From: Phycomyces blakesleeanus NRRL 1555(-)
Lineage: Eukaryota > Mucoromycota > Mucoromycetes > Mucorales > Phycomycetaceae
Assembly (NCBI RefSeq): GCF_001638985.1
Contig: NW_017265142.1
Coordinates: 620,001-684,000, forward strand
DNA length: 64,000 nt
Direction: 5' to 3'
The notes beneath the pieces were generated by a model. That model saw only the letters and a program-made list of their open reading frames with translations. It ran no database searches and was not told where the DNA came from. Positions 22,132-38,474 of this stretch are shown one piece after another. Within the stretch, counting starts at the first letter, position 1; the number at the start of each line of letters is the position of its first letter. The translations under genes were made by a program, and so were the position numbers.

Positions 22132-24869
22132 CTGTATGTTTCTTTTTTTACTAAGTTTGTGTAACTGCTTTACGGCAGAAGAAATAGCTAATAATATTTA
22201 CTCAAAGTAATTATAAAAGCGACTTTGCAAAATAAAGTAAAGAAGTAATGAAGTAATGAAAGGTCTGATCTTGATCGGCGTGGCAAAATATCTAAAGGTG
22301 GAGTACAGGTTTCTATAGCGGCGATTTGTAGGTTACTCTAAAGTGGTCTGTGCACTTTTTGTTCAAAGGTACAAGAGAAGGTTATTTTTTTATATTTATT
22401 TTACCAGTCCAAGTAGACACAAAAGGAACCTAACAGTAACTAGGACGTAAAATCTCATATAATCTAAAGCGGTATTTATCCATAAGTAAACAACAGACAA
22501 GAAAGCAGGGGCATACATGTAATAATATCAAGATCTCAACACCATAAGGGACGGAATTTTGAATTCTAGGTTGAGATTTATATTGAAATGAGTTTATACT
22601 TATAGTTGAAAGTGACAAATGATTTTTCAAGGGAATGAGTTTTTGCCATTGGATAATTTGGGACGATGGTATAGGGTATAACAGACACCCCAAACATTTG
22701 ACTTTTTAAGATCTCTAGGTATTAATGGTAGCTATGTATGAGTAAATATGAAAGACATTAGAAAATGAATAGTGCAGAAGAAATTGAGCTTTGTCCTTCT
22801 ATTAAGAGGTGTAATTGACACCGAAAAACCAACTAATTCCCAATTATGTAGTATAAATTAACTATCCCAGAAAAGAATAAAATGTATACCAAAGGTTTTT
22901 ATAAAGTACAAAAAGTTTAGGTCTACTAATTTGCTTTTGAATATTCATAAGCAACAGAGTCAACAGCTAGTCTTTAACTCGTTGCGTTTTTAAATCAGTG
23001 AGAACAAAAACAAGATCGAACGATATATAAAGAGATATTTAATGTCTTTAATAGAGAGCAAATAAGATAATAAGGGCTCTGCTAATGATCTGGCCGGAAA
23101 AGAGTCGAGCTACATATTCAGCTTACTGAAGACCAATGTCGCTTTGGCTATGAGCAAGGCAGAGAAATTGATATAGGTTTTTTTATTCTATAGCAGCAAG
23201 AACTTGGCGAATAATTGCAAAATACAGCCAAGTTTATACTGATAGTATTGCCTAAGAGTAAGTAAAGTAATTACTCAAGTAGAACTTATACTTTACAAAG
23301 AGAAACACTATTTACATATAAACTTATTCAAAGAAGAAGAAGATCTTTTGGTATTAAGATCTCTCTCTCTTTATATTAAAAAATAAAACTTTATTTTCTC
23401 TCTAAGCTTACTGCTTTTATTTTGCTTGTAACTTATTAGGGCTTTAATAATAGAAAATGTCAGAGCTTTTGATTTGAATATTAAAATAATTTATACAGAA
23501 AAAAAATAGTCAAACCTAATTTGTGCTATAAGTATTTTAGAATAGCTTTTTTGCTATGGAAACATATGATATGTTAAATCATTTATAGCCAATAATTATG
23601 GTAAAGATATATTGGCTTTTATTTTAGCAACAAATAAAATGTTTTATTTTTGTGATGTGTATCTTGTGGAATAAATGTTAATTATTCAATAAAACTTTAA
23701 AATTGAACAAAATCTCTACAAATAGGCGAAAATTGATAGAATATTAAGATAAAAAAAAGCACCTAATGGTTCTCTTTTTTACAAGATGATCATATGCCGT
23801 ATTCTTAAATATAAGCGTATGCTTATAAGATTAAAGAAAAGTATCATGTTGTACAAATGAAACCTTTCGTATGGCATAGATCAGAGATGAATCATCTTCC
23901 TTTAAAGTAAATGGACAAAAAATAAGTATATGTTACATGAAGCATTCCTTAGAATGGCCTCTGAAGATAACCTTTTTTCTAGTAGTGCTAGCTAATATAT
24001 CCTTAGTGAGACTTATAGATTGAGAGCGTGTCAACATATAATATGCTTTAAAACAAATAATAATAAGAAAAATATTATCGAAAAAATTCAAACGTTTATA
24101 CAAATGCAAACAGCAAATTGATTAAAAAAACAAAGATATATATATATATATATATAAAACATGCTATAAAATAAAGATGCCAATTAGATTCCCTAGAGTT
24201 GGAGTAGCTTGAATATAAAACTTTTTTATCTTGTACATACATACATACATGCATACAGACCCACCTACACCCACCTACCCACATACACATACAAATATGT
24301 ATGTGTGCATGTATGTATGTATTCATTTAAAGCAAATATTATAAGCATTGCCTTGTGTACAGAAAACATAGCTGAACTCATATGTATATGATTTTTTGTT
24401 TCTGAATCCTGTTCTGTCCAAATAAAATAAGTGATGAGAGAAAGAGAAAAGAGACGGATTACTATGAATTCTCCGTTTGTATATTATAAGACCTTTTGAA
24501 ATTGTTACAAAAGCACAAATGAAGTATTAAAAGATTGAAAGAAGAAGAATAAAACTATACTTGGATCATATACACAAAAAAAAAGCACATAGGCACACAC
24601 ACGGACTTATTAATACACCTTGACTTGTTCAATTCCCTTTCTTTTTTTTTTGTCGTTGTTGATAGTCAATATTCCGCTCTAATCCTTTCTTAAAAGAGAG
24701 AAGTAGAAATCTGTGGCTGGTAAATATATATCCACAGTGTATAAATATCAGATCGATTAACGAGGGCGAAAAAATAGAAGGTAAATAGACATAAGTATGT
24801 GAGATAAAGTGCACTGTAATATATATATATATATATATAAAGTGCGCGAGAGTTGGTGTGAGTACGAGC
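22132..24869. other. Gene desert with microsatellites
   Basis: AT-rich, no confident gene. Contains (TA)n at about 24133-24157, a CATA/CACC-rich tract at about 24235-24325, and (AT)n at about 24818-24839. A palindrome TATAAGC..GCTTATA lies near 23810-23830. The minus-strand frame 22430-22693 has no family signature and no splice context. Confidence 0.5.
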
Positions 24870-24962
24870 AAATGAGTGAGTGAGTGAGTGAGTGAGTGAG
24901 TGTGAGTGTGAGTGTGAGTGTGACTGTGCGTGTGCGTGTAGTGTATTGTGTTGTATTGTATT
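24870..24962. repeat. (GTGA)n/(GTGTGA)n microsatellite
   Basis: Tandem GAGT units grade into GTGAGT, GTGC and TTGTA units, ending about 20 bases from the tetraspanin stop. It therefore lies in, or just beyond, that gene's 3' UTR. Confidence 0.9.
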
Positions 24963-24982
24963 GTAGTGCAGTGTAGTTTATC

Positions 24983-26190
24983 CTAATACTGTCTTGGATG
25001 AAGAATCTCGTCCGGTTTGTGGATTGTGTTTGGTGTAGAGGGTTCTTTAAATGACGATTCAGAAATAGCAGAATCGGCTAATGTCGGAGATGACCCTCCC
25101 CTTGCATACTTCCATTCAGGATTCGACTGGCGCAGTGTGTTTTTGGGGATGTATCCGAGGGCAATTTCAGAAACTGATGCACGATTAACAGCTGTGGATT
25201 GTTTAGGACCAAACAATCGGGGACGTTGTGAAGGAGCCGGGTCAAGTTCTTCGTCGTCGGGGTCATTCATTTGACGGTTGCACATGAGAGTGACGGCATT
25301 CGAAAGAGCCAAGAGTTCAATACTAAGGGCAGCAAAAAGAAGGATGTAGACAGCTGATAGCTGTTTGCGAATAAAGTAGATCGCTGGGCCGTAACAAGGT
25401 GGACTGGAATTAATGATGCTGCTGAGACTGCAGGTCTCTGTAATCACAGGATGATCAAAGACATGAGCAAATCCGCAGCATAAGAACTACATATTCAATT
25501 GAATTTTGTTGTTGTTGTTGTTATCGTCGTTATCGTTGTGATGGTTGAATTTTGCTGGTTAAAAGTGATATATATATATATATTTATCTACATGTTATCA
25601 AAACTCGCTTGGTACCTTGTGTTGAGCATACAATCTATAGTCTCTCGATGAATCTGCCCAGACTTGACTTAGCCAACTTTCTATATGGACAGCTTGGTCA
25701 TAAACAATTGCAGCAGTGGCAAGTTGATAGATAAATGCAATAAGAACAATGGTTGTGTACAAGATGTGGAGTGTCTGTCGGTTAGGATAAAATGCTCCAA
25801 ATATACCAATTGCTGCTGCAAACACTAGTATGATACCGAGAATATTGATCACTATTCAAAGAAAACAAATCAAGTGTGAGTCTAGCAGAACAAAGCAAAA
25901 TAAAACAGAAAATTGGAGTGAACAAATGTTCTAGAACTTAATGCACACAGTTTAAGAAACTATTTAATAATAATAATATCATTATTTGTACTTTTGAGGA
26001 TGTTCACAGGAAACAGGAGTGAACCATCGAATCTGTGTTGGATCCCCATCATCCCAAAGGCAACCAACCCACAACCAAAAAAGGCTGATAGGATATTGGT
26101 AGTGAAGACATAACCTTTGCTTATACTATTATAGTCAGAATAAACCTGTTCCTTATCTACTCAACCAGCGTACCTTTGACAGCACGCCAT
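24983..26190 (-). CDS. Tetraspanin-like four-TM protein
   Basis: Start ATG 26190 (MACCQ). Spliced exons give TM1 (VFTTNILSAFFGCGLVAFG), TM2 (INILGIILVFAAAIGIFGAF), TM3 (ILYTTIVLIAFIYQLATAAI), a large outer loop, and TM4 (LSAVYILLFAALSIELLAL). The loop contains the tetraspanin signature CCG (LCCGFAHV, near 25475) with further cysteines (TETCSLS, PPCYGP) for disulfides. A cytoplasmic tail of about 90 residues, acidic then Ser/Pro-rich (DPDDEELDPAPSQRP), follows. Introns show clear GTAC and TAG borders, for example 26167-26123. Fungal tetraspanins (Pls1, Tsp2/3) organise plasma-membrane domains. The long tail is like Tsp-type members. Confidence 0.82.
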
Positions 26191-27424
26191 AAGTACAATA
26201 AATCGTAAATAAATAAATAAATGCTCGATTAAGCTTGAAATAGGTTGAACGAATCCAAGAATTAGGCAAATAAGGAGTAAAAAAAGAAAAGAGAGAAAAG
26301 AAAGAGAAAGAGAAAGACAAAACGACAAAGCTGAAGAAGATAAAGAGGGATTGGAATAATTTGGACGTGGTTAAAAAGGCTTATTTGTACCTTGAGGCAA
26401 ATCCTTTATTCGATTTGACACACGCTCAAGGGGTCAACGTTGTTTTTTTTAAGGAGAGGATTACTGATTCTGATAAACATCATATCTATCCTTATAATGT
26501 CTCTAACTTGAATACAATTTATTCTTCTGGGATTCTACTTTAAAGAAGTATCAGAGTAAGTAAATGAAAAGTAAATGATATATAGAAAGAGAAAATAAAT
26601 GATTTATAGCAGTGAATAAAATCAGGTACAGCCAAATTTTGCCAAAATACAGTGATTCTTGGCAAGGAAACCCTTTAATATTTCATAGAATTTAATAAAA
26701 TATTCAAAGTTATTATCTATAGATTATTGTTCCTGAATAATATATATATATATTATCTATCTCTCTGCAGTGAAGAATCCGCATGTTGATCATCAAATCT
26801 TAAATGCACATTATAATATTTTACAAGACCGACCATAGGTAGAAGCACAGTGCACCACCAAAAATAAAAATAAAATAAAATAATATTATATATATATAAA
26901 AAAAAAGGCCATATTTTACTGCTCAGAAATTTGATGACTGTTTCACTTTAAGCCACCCTAAAATTGACATTTATTTTTCCCCTCAGGACAACCAAAAGGA
27001 TAACAAGTGAAAAAAGTGACTTTCGACCCTTGGACTTCTTCTCCACAAGAAGCCCTTCTTTAATAAGCACCGCACTAAACCAAACCAAGACCGATAAAAA
27101 GGCACGTCCATCTTTACTTATTCTTATTATGTAACCTCAACAACTCGTCAAATGGATATATCGCTCGAAATAGACAAGATATAACGTTTTGTGTCTTGCT
27201 CTACAAGACGTGCCCTGACATAAAAAAAATAACAGTAGTGATAGTAATAGTAATGAGGACAAGAAACCAAACCAAGACTTTATTATTATTGCTATCATTG
27301 CTATTATTGTAATGCCACACTTTATTCCCGTCGAGTTGAAGCAGAAAATATACTTTCCCCTTTTATTTATATTTTTAAATTTTACATACAATAAGATACA
27401 ACTAGCAAAAAAAAAGAGATATAT

Positions 27425-27463
<39 letters not shown>

Positions 27464-27737
27464 TATAATTATTAGTATTAGCATTAGCATTAATACTAGG
27501 AACACTAGTAATAGTACTAATTATATTAAACGTGATAATACCAGTAGTAGTTGTAGTAGCTGTAGCTGTAGTAGTAACAGCAGTAGTAACAGCAACAAAT
27601 GTTAAACCTTTGATAATTATAATTACAATCCCAAAATACTTTATTCTATTAAGAATATTAGCAACAAGTGATAAGAAAGTCTTTCTAAACCAGATTTTTC
27701 TCGACTTGTTTTTTGTTTTGTTTTGTTTGTTTAGGAC
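26191..27737. other. Intergenic region with (TA)n and trinucleotide repeats
   Basis: Divergent space between tetraspanin and LARP1. Includes GA-rich DNA at 26275-26340, (TA)n at 27427-27470, and a (TAG/TAT/CAG)-rich trinucleotide stretch at 27470-27600. It probably contains the LARP1 promoter and 5' leader. A TTTGTTTAG acceptor-like site at 27726-27734 suggests a 5' UTR intron or an upstream exon. The frame at 26361-26543 has no recognisable domain. Confidence 0.5.
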
Positions 27738-30700
27738 ATGGTCGCACTCGTATCCCAGCCCATCACTCATGAATCAAAGTTGCAATCAGCAGAGCCCCTG
27801 GTGAGCGACGCACCTGCCATAACTCCTAAGGAAACCGAGAAAGAGGAAAAACAGACTGTAGTCCCAGCTCCCATTCCTAAAGTTAATGCCTGGCAAATCA
27901 GAAAGCCCATCGAGACCACTGTAGCCCAGGTAAACGTCAACAAGGACGAGAAACCCGTAAAAGAGCAGGCATGGCCCGCACCCCAACAAGTAACTGAAGA
28001 AAACACCGAGCAAAAGAAGGAGAAGTTTGGACTTGTCAAGGGTAAAGAACGATAATTCAAACACAAAAACATACGCTCCATATTTTGCAATATTTGTGGC
28101 GCAGATTCGGTCGTGGTAGATTGATTTTTATTTTATCTTTGAAAAAAAAAGGAAAGGGCCGTGGCCAATGGAAGCCTTATACACCGACCATTATTCATGC
28201 TAGCTCCTCCCCTCGTACTCGTAGTGTACGTGGTCGTGGTATGAATGGTGTCGAACAACGCAAAAACCATAAGCGAGTAAGCACCCAGGCCAGCTCTGAT
28301 GACACCGAGACCGAAACCGAAAAAACTGAGGCCGAAAAGACCAAAACAGCCACTACTGTCTCTACTACCACTACTGCTACTGCTACTACCACTCCCACCC
28401 CCACTGCTATTACCGCTGCTGCCACTACCGCCACTACTCCCACTGCCACCACCACTCAAAATACCACTGCCACTCCAGCTACTACTGTCTCACCACCTAC
28501 AACTTCCCCCGCCCATACAACCCGCACAGTTTATCGTGGTCGTGGTCGCGGTCGCGGCCGTGGAGGTGTTGGTCGTCGGGTTCCCTATGTTCACAACATT
28601 CATCCCGCCAGTCGATCCAAGCCTGGATTTGTCAACGTTGATGCCGATACTCTCAAGACTTACATTCTCCAACAAATGTATGTAAAAATATTATATATCA
28701 TAATCATGAAAAATGCTAATATCTTTATTTGTAATGCGTGTAATTTATTATAGTGAATACTACTTCAGCATCGATAATTTGTGTAGAGATATGTTTTTGC
28801 GTAGTCAGGTAAGTGATTTGGGCACTCTTTAGACGGTGCGTACTAAATATACTCCCTGATGTGGGGATGTGAAAACCTTATAGATGGACGCACAAGGTTA
28901 TGTCGATCTGCAGCTGCTTGCAAACTTTAACCGTGTCAAGGGTTTAACAACCGACATGTCTTTGATCCGTGAATCTGTCCAGGCCAGCACTCTCCTCGAT
29001 ATCAGCTCGGATAAAATTCGTCGTAAGGAAGGATGGCAGACATGGCTTATCCAGCCCACTCCTACCAACAGCACAACCGCAGTTGCTAAGAGTGTCGCCC
29101 CCAAACCTGATGCCCCCAAGACTGCTGCTGTCAAAGATACCAGTGTAGCCACTGCTGTAGCAGCCGGTATTGCACCAACTGTTGCTGCTGTTGTCGCTGC
29201 ATCCGCACCTATTGCTACTAACGCTACTGCTACTGCCACAACAACTGCTCCCACCACTACTCATCACCACACACTTGCTTCGTTGGCAGGTCCTACTCAC
29301 CCTTCGCCTATGCCCAAGCTTGTGGCTAAGTCTATTATTAACCAGGAGCGTCGCAAGTCCCAAGTCAAGGAAGTTGATGAAGACGATGTTGTGTTCGATT
29401 TTGACGATGACTGGGTTGATGGTAGCCGCCCCAACACTGTCAAGAAGTACTACTTGTCTGACGAAGAATCCGATGACGACGACGATCTCGAAATGGATGA
29501 CGATATGGTAGCTCGCATTATGATTGTTACCCAACGCAAGCGCGACAAGTCCCACCAGTCATTTGATCGTGCAAAGATGAATGACGATATTTCTGACATG
29601 ATTAATGAAGGTCTTTTCCAGTACGAAACTGGATTGCGTGGCCACAAGGCCGATGTCAAGAAGGTAACCACTCTTGATTCTGAGCATTTTGCTCAGCTCA
29701 GCGCTAGTGCCAAGCGTGATAGCGAAATCCGTCAAGCCGCTGCTGCCACCCAGGCCAAGCCTATTGATGCTTCCAAGAAAGCACCCCGTTTCTATCCTGT
29801 TCGTCCCGAATCTTTGCCTAGCAGCGCTTTCTACGGTAGCTCTTTGCCTCGCTCTGGAGCTAGTTCAGGAAACAGCAAAAAAGATGCCCATGATCAAGGA
29901 CATGTTGGATGGGTTCTCAGCGACCAGCCTTACCACTACAACCCCGCTGATTTGTTGGGTACCAGTCTTGGAAAGTCTCCTGCCTTGAACGAGAGTATGC
30001 TTTCGTCTTCGATGGACATGGCTCATTCATTTGGTAACTTCCAGCATCCCAGTCATGAATTGTTGCGTGAGAATGGGTTTATGCAACACAAATACCACAA
30101 GTACCACGCAAAGGCATTAAGAGAACGCAAGCAATCTGGTGTTGGTCAGTCTCAGGAAATGAACACCCTCTTCCGTTTCTGGTCTCACTTCTTGCGCGAT
30201 CACTATAACAAGCGTATGTACAATGAATTCAAGAAGCTTGCTGTCGAGGATGCCAACCAGAATTACAGGTAGAGCATACTAGAAAGTAGTGTTTATATTT
30301 ATCTAATATCCTAAAATACTAATTGTGTGCCCGTGCCTGTGCCGGTGTCTTTTTCTATTTCTATTTCTAGATATGGTCTTGAATGTCTTTTCCGATTCTA
30401 CTCCTATGGTCTTGAAAAGCGTTTCCGCAGAGAAATCTTTGAAGATTTCCAGCAATTAACTTTGTCCGATTACGACAATGGTCACCTATATGGTCTCGAG
30501 AAGTTCTGGGCCTACCTATTTTACCGCAAAGACAAAAACAAGCGTGAATTGAAGCCTTCCGAACGCCTTGAAGCCCTTCTCAGCAAGTTCAAGTCTGCCA
30601 AGGACTTTAAGGTTGCCGAAGCACCCAAGAAAGATGTTAATGAAACATACAAAGTCCCTCACAACGGTGTAAGTTTAAAAGTTCAATTGATTTTTAGAGT

Positions 30701-30817
30701 TGATGATATTCTAAATTTTTAATATTCTAATATACTTCTCTACGTGTCTGTGTATATGTATAGAAAAAGAGAGGAAGTGTCAGCGGCCCTTCCGGTACAT
30801 TTGCCCTTGAGCTTTAA
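27738..30817 (+). CDS. LARP1-type La-related RNA-binding protein
   Basis: Start taken at ATG 27738 ([14 protein letters not shown]), three bases after a splice-acceptor-like site, so an upstream exon is possible. N-terminal region basic and RG-rich ([17 protein letters not shown]), after a long Thr/Ala tract at about 28350-28500. Next is a La motif (TLKTYILQQ, intron, [39 protein letters not shown]). A linker with two acidic clusters follows, then the C-terminal DM15 helical repeats ([73 protein letters not shown]). DM15 binds the mRNA cap and TOP motif in animals, under TORC1. End [17 protein letters not shown], stop 30815-30817. Domain order is diagnostic of LARP1. Confidence 0.93.
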
Positions 30818-31345
30818 AACCCCAAAAAACCCCCAAAGATCATAACCAAAACCAAAAAAAAAGCTTATTTTTTACAATTATTATATTTTTTTATCTTTCT
30901 TTTCTTTTTTTTTATTATATCTATATTCTTTTTTCTACACTTTTTTCCTAAAAAATAACACAACTCCAAGATAGAGATCCAATCAAAAAGCCCAACCCCC
31001 ATTTTTTTTATGACTAATATGAGAGAATATTTCACAAAAAAATCACTAATAGGTTAATTAAAAAAAATCTTTAACATTGTGAAGGTCCGAACATAAAGTG
31101 ACGTAGTTTATCCGGACGAGACTAAATATGAATAGGTTGAGGGGAGAGTTATAGGCGATGAGCGGGAGAGTCACATGGTATTTTTTTTGCTTGACTCAGT
31201 TTCTCTCTCTTTCTCTTTCTCTCTTTTTCTCTTTCTTTCTCTTTTACTTGTTTCATTTCTTCTGCTTTATATATAAACCTACACCCTCCTATCGTTACCT
31301 GCTCCTTCTGAACTTTTCTCTATCTTTGTATATTCATTGCACATT
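30818..31345. other. Intergenic region, poly-pyrimidine rich
   Basis: LARP1 3' UTR with several A/T homopolymer runs, then the UBC6 promoter. A TATA-like TTTATATATAAAC lies at 31267-31279, about 70 bases before the UBC6 start. The (CT)n tract at 31198-31240 is a typical fungal promoter element. No other gene seen. Confidence 0.4.
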
Positions 31346-32403
31346 ATGGCAACAAAGGCCGCTTATAAGCGACTCTCCAAAGAGTACCTTGCTATTCAAA
31401 AAAAGTGAGAAGGAAAAAAAAAAGATGATACTGAACAATGACTCATTTATCTTATCGCATTCAACTTAGCCCTCCACCATTCATTACTGCTAAACCACTG
31501 GAAAGCAACATTCTTGAATGGCAAGTTCTCTACTAATTTATACAGTACAATTTATAATTTCAGAATTAATCCAATGATTACTTTGACTCTACAGGCATTA
31601 TGTGATTCAAGGTCCACCTGATACACCATATCTAGGTGGTGAATACTATGGCAGACTGACGTTTCCTTCAGAATATCCTTATAAACCACCAGCTATCCGA
31701 ATGGTCACACCTTCTGGACGTTTCCAGCCTGACACGCGACTTTGCTTGACGATGAGTGACTTCCACCCTAGTTTGTGGAATCCTAGCTGGTCCGTCGCCA
31801 CCATCCTCAACGGATTGCTGAGTTTCATGGTGAGAAAAATACTAGTCAATTTTTATTCTAGCAGTTCTTTGTACCTTAACTGCTGTAAATCATTTATATC
31901 TATATCAACATACACACACACACACACAAATGCATATATATATATATATATATATATATTTGTATGTATAAAAGACCACCGACGAAACAACTACAGGCAG
32001 TATCAAGACGACGGACTCTGAAAAGAGATTCTATGCAGCTAGATCACACATATTCAACCTAAAGATCCAGAAATTTAGAGGTAGTGTGTTTAGATAATTA
32101 TATATTCTTTTGTACTAATAATTGATTGTAGATGTATTCCCTGAATTATGTACTATTCCGGATAATGCTTATCAGCTCATGGCAGCTACAGAAACACGGA
32201 AACGAGTCAACACAACAGCCCCAACTACAGTCAAGGCACGACCTATTGATCCTCAAACACCTCATGCTCAAAGAAACGAATCTACCTGGACAAGGACAGT
32301 CAGTCAATGGAAGCGATGGGTATTAGTTTTGGTATTGTTTGTCTATCTTATTATGTCCAAGCTAGCTGCACGGTCATCATCGGCGAGTGAAGGAGGATCC
32401 TAG
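31346..32403 (+). CDS. UBC6: Tail-anchored ubiquitin-conjugating enzyme E2, UBC6/UBE2J2 type
   Basis: Starts [18 protein letters not shown], then [38 protein letters not shown], and the active-site block [20 protein letters not shown] with the catalytic Cys in RLCLT. Next come [10 protein letters not shown] and, after an intron at about 31830-31977, [21 protein letters not shown] linker leads to one C-terminal transmembrane helix ([13 protein letters not shown]) ending SSASEGGS. The TM and the UBC6-type HPN replacement (DFHPSLWN) identify an ER-membrane E2 of the ERAD pathway, which works with Doa10. About 235 residues, close to the family norm. Five exons. Confidence 0.95.
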
Positions 32404-32980
32404 TTATGAAAAGAGAGGGATAAAAAAAACAGGAGGTTTCTTTTGTCATAATGTAGCCTATCACAGGCAAAATAGTAACAAATGAGAAGAAACACACAAC
32501 ACAACCCAATATTTGCACACGCACACATGCACACACGCACACACGCACACACGCACATTCACAAACGTACATTCACTCACATATTCACTCACTTACAAAC
32601 ACGCACAAACACAGACAGACAGTCAGACAGACATTTAAAAATCTACAAAAGACTTGTCCTTTCTCCTCCCTTTCTTCTTTCTACTTTTCTTTTTATATGT
32701 ATTTCATGTTGAACGTATTTTATCATTCAATTTTCCTTCTTGAAAAAAAAAGAGAATGGTCTCCTTTAAAACCCCTATTACAAGATGTGATCGAAACAAG
32801 TACACATATTCATATATCCTTCATAAAACACAAATCCCGAGCAACAATTGACATCTTTATCAGCGGTAGTTTAATCTGTGACTGGACACACACACACACT
32901 CAAATGTGTATAAATGCAAATTCTCTCTCCTCCATCTCTTTAATAATCTTACTGCGCCAACCATACCAAGATTTCTTGAA
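32404..32980. other. Intergenic region with (CA)n repeat
   Basis: UBC6 3' flank with a (CACACG)n/(CACA)n tract at about 32515-32630 and a shorter (CA)n at 32886-32900. The opposite-strand Cys/Val-rich frame is translated repeat only. Confidence 0.6.
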
Positions 32981-36650
<3,670 letters not shown>

Positions 36651-38474
36651 GTTCAGTTACCTTCTTTGCAAAGATAAATTCTATTATATTTGAAGCTGTG
36701 TGTACAAAAAAGAAAGAAAGAAAGAAAGGTGAGAAATCATGGTGATCAATAGCTTTATAAACATTCATTTTTATGCGTTAAATACACATACACATACACA
36801 TACACACATATACATATCTACATATACATATACATATATACTCCTTTACTCTATCCGCTCGATATTGATTCAAATCAATTGATAAAGTCTATATATATAT
36901 TTTCCCTAATAAATGACTTCAAATGGTCCAAAACCAGTGTAGTGTTATTGAAATTAAACATTAAAAGTTCTTAGGCTTGTTTCATCGTTTTTTTTTCTAC
37001 CTTAGTGTTATTAAAAATTTCACAAGATTATTGATAGTTATTCATACAAACTATATACGAATTGAATTTTTTTGGCTCTAAATTATGTTTGATAGCTTAA
37101 TTAAAGAAGAAGAGAAATTCAACAAAGAAATAATACTACAATCCTAAATAGGATAGTGTTCTTTTTACTATAAACGCCATTTTTGAAGACTTAAAAAAGA
37201 TAAAACTAAACAAAAACGTTGAGTGAAGTTGCGTTATGCTAAATAAGGGATTAAAGCACTAGGCTCACTCGCCTGAATTGAAATGCTTACAAAACTTAGA
37301 TAAAGTACGTCTAATTGTTCTGTATAACTGGAACAGGAGCTGTGTTTACTAAAATTTCATCAAAAGCATCCGATAGTAGCGTACGGCCCACTCTGAAGAT
37401 TCTCCAAGTATATGTAGCTTTGAAATAATCCCCACGTTTTTTCTATTCACACGATTACCCTCCTAATACAAGTACCTTAATCTGGTTGATCGAATCCATA
37501 ATAGAATTTTACTCCGATACTTATTTACCTCAATACAATATACATACAATTACAAGGAACCCCAATCAGGGATGCAACTCTTACTTTCGATTACGCAAAA
37601 ATATCGTTACGATGCCCAAGGACATTTCCGTAAAGCCTTAGGAGATGATGAGATTTTGCTACACAAAGAGAGTAAAATATACTACAAAAGGTTATGTGTT
37701 CAATGTATCCAAATATCTGGATTTTTCTCGGTTCAATTTCTGGACATATATCCCTGATTGGCTCTCTATACATTCTATATTCAAATCCATGATGATTCTT
37801 CTATACTGTCTTGTCTGCAATTCTACCTGTCAGGTAGGGTATTTGTCTTTTCCACCCTTTCTATATACTTCTCAATGTTACCCCCTTCTTCATCTTCTCT
37901 TTCTCCTCATAAAATATAAGAAAAATAAAGAATAACAATAAAATGACCAAATATCTAAATGTTCCATTGTTAAATCCCATATATATATATATATATATAT
38001 CAGATATTTAAGTCTGGATTTGCCTCAATAACTATGAATTAATAATGAGTGTACAAAAAAAAACAGGACTTAAAAGCGCCGCCCACAAATCTAGTTGACC
38101 CAAAAACTCATTTTATTCAAGCACAATTTATTTTCTCGGCTTATAATTTTAAAGAACAAAAAAAATCAGTTCTGTCAAACGAATAATGTAAATTATTGAA
38201 GAAATACAGTGCTGAAACCCAATCATGTACACTCCTCTGTTTTACAAGAGCAGCACACAAACACACAAAAATATATGCTGGTAGAAACAAGAAAGACAAA
38301 GGGGACGTCATTTGTCACGTGTGATAGTCTCCACATAGGTAATGGAGGTGCAAATATCGCCGTTTTTGGTCAACTCCGTTCAGACTGCTTGAACGCAGTG
38401 CTTCTTCTTTGCGACGTGCCAATTACTGCTCTACAATGTGCCCATCGTCCCTTCCCTCCCACCCGTCGCAGGTG
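36651..38474. other. Intergenic region, AT-rich with microsatellites
   Basis: Contains (GAAA)n at 36711-36728, (CATACA)n at 36786-36840 and (TA)n at 37980-38000. A frame at about 37645-37935 (FNVSKYLDFSRFNFWTYIPD) is coding-like for a short stretch but has no recognisable domain. It may be an eroded fragment. Confidence 0.45.

Noticed and set aside
22430..22693. 87-residue minus-strand frame, possible transposase piece
   Set aside because: No motif, no neighbouring element ends, composition no better than random AT-rich frames.
24096..24326. Small Cys/Met/Val-rich peptide
   Set aside because: Encoded by a CATA/CACC microsatellite.
27137..27505. Possible multi-pass membrane protein on the minus strand
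   Set aside because: Hydrophobicity comes from A/T-rich and (TA)n repeat sequence; no start context, intron pattern or domain.
28133..28459. Minus-strand Gly/Ser-rich protein
   Set aside because: It is the opposite strand of the LARP1 Thr/Ala repeat and has no signals of its own.
32351..32572. Minus-strand Cys/Val-rich small protein
   Set aside because: Translation of the (CA)n microsatellite downstream of UBC6.
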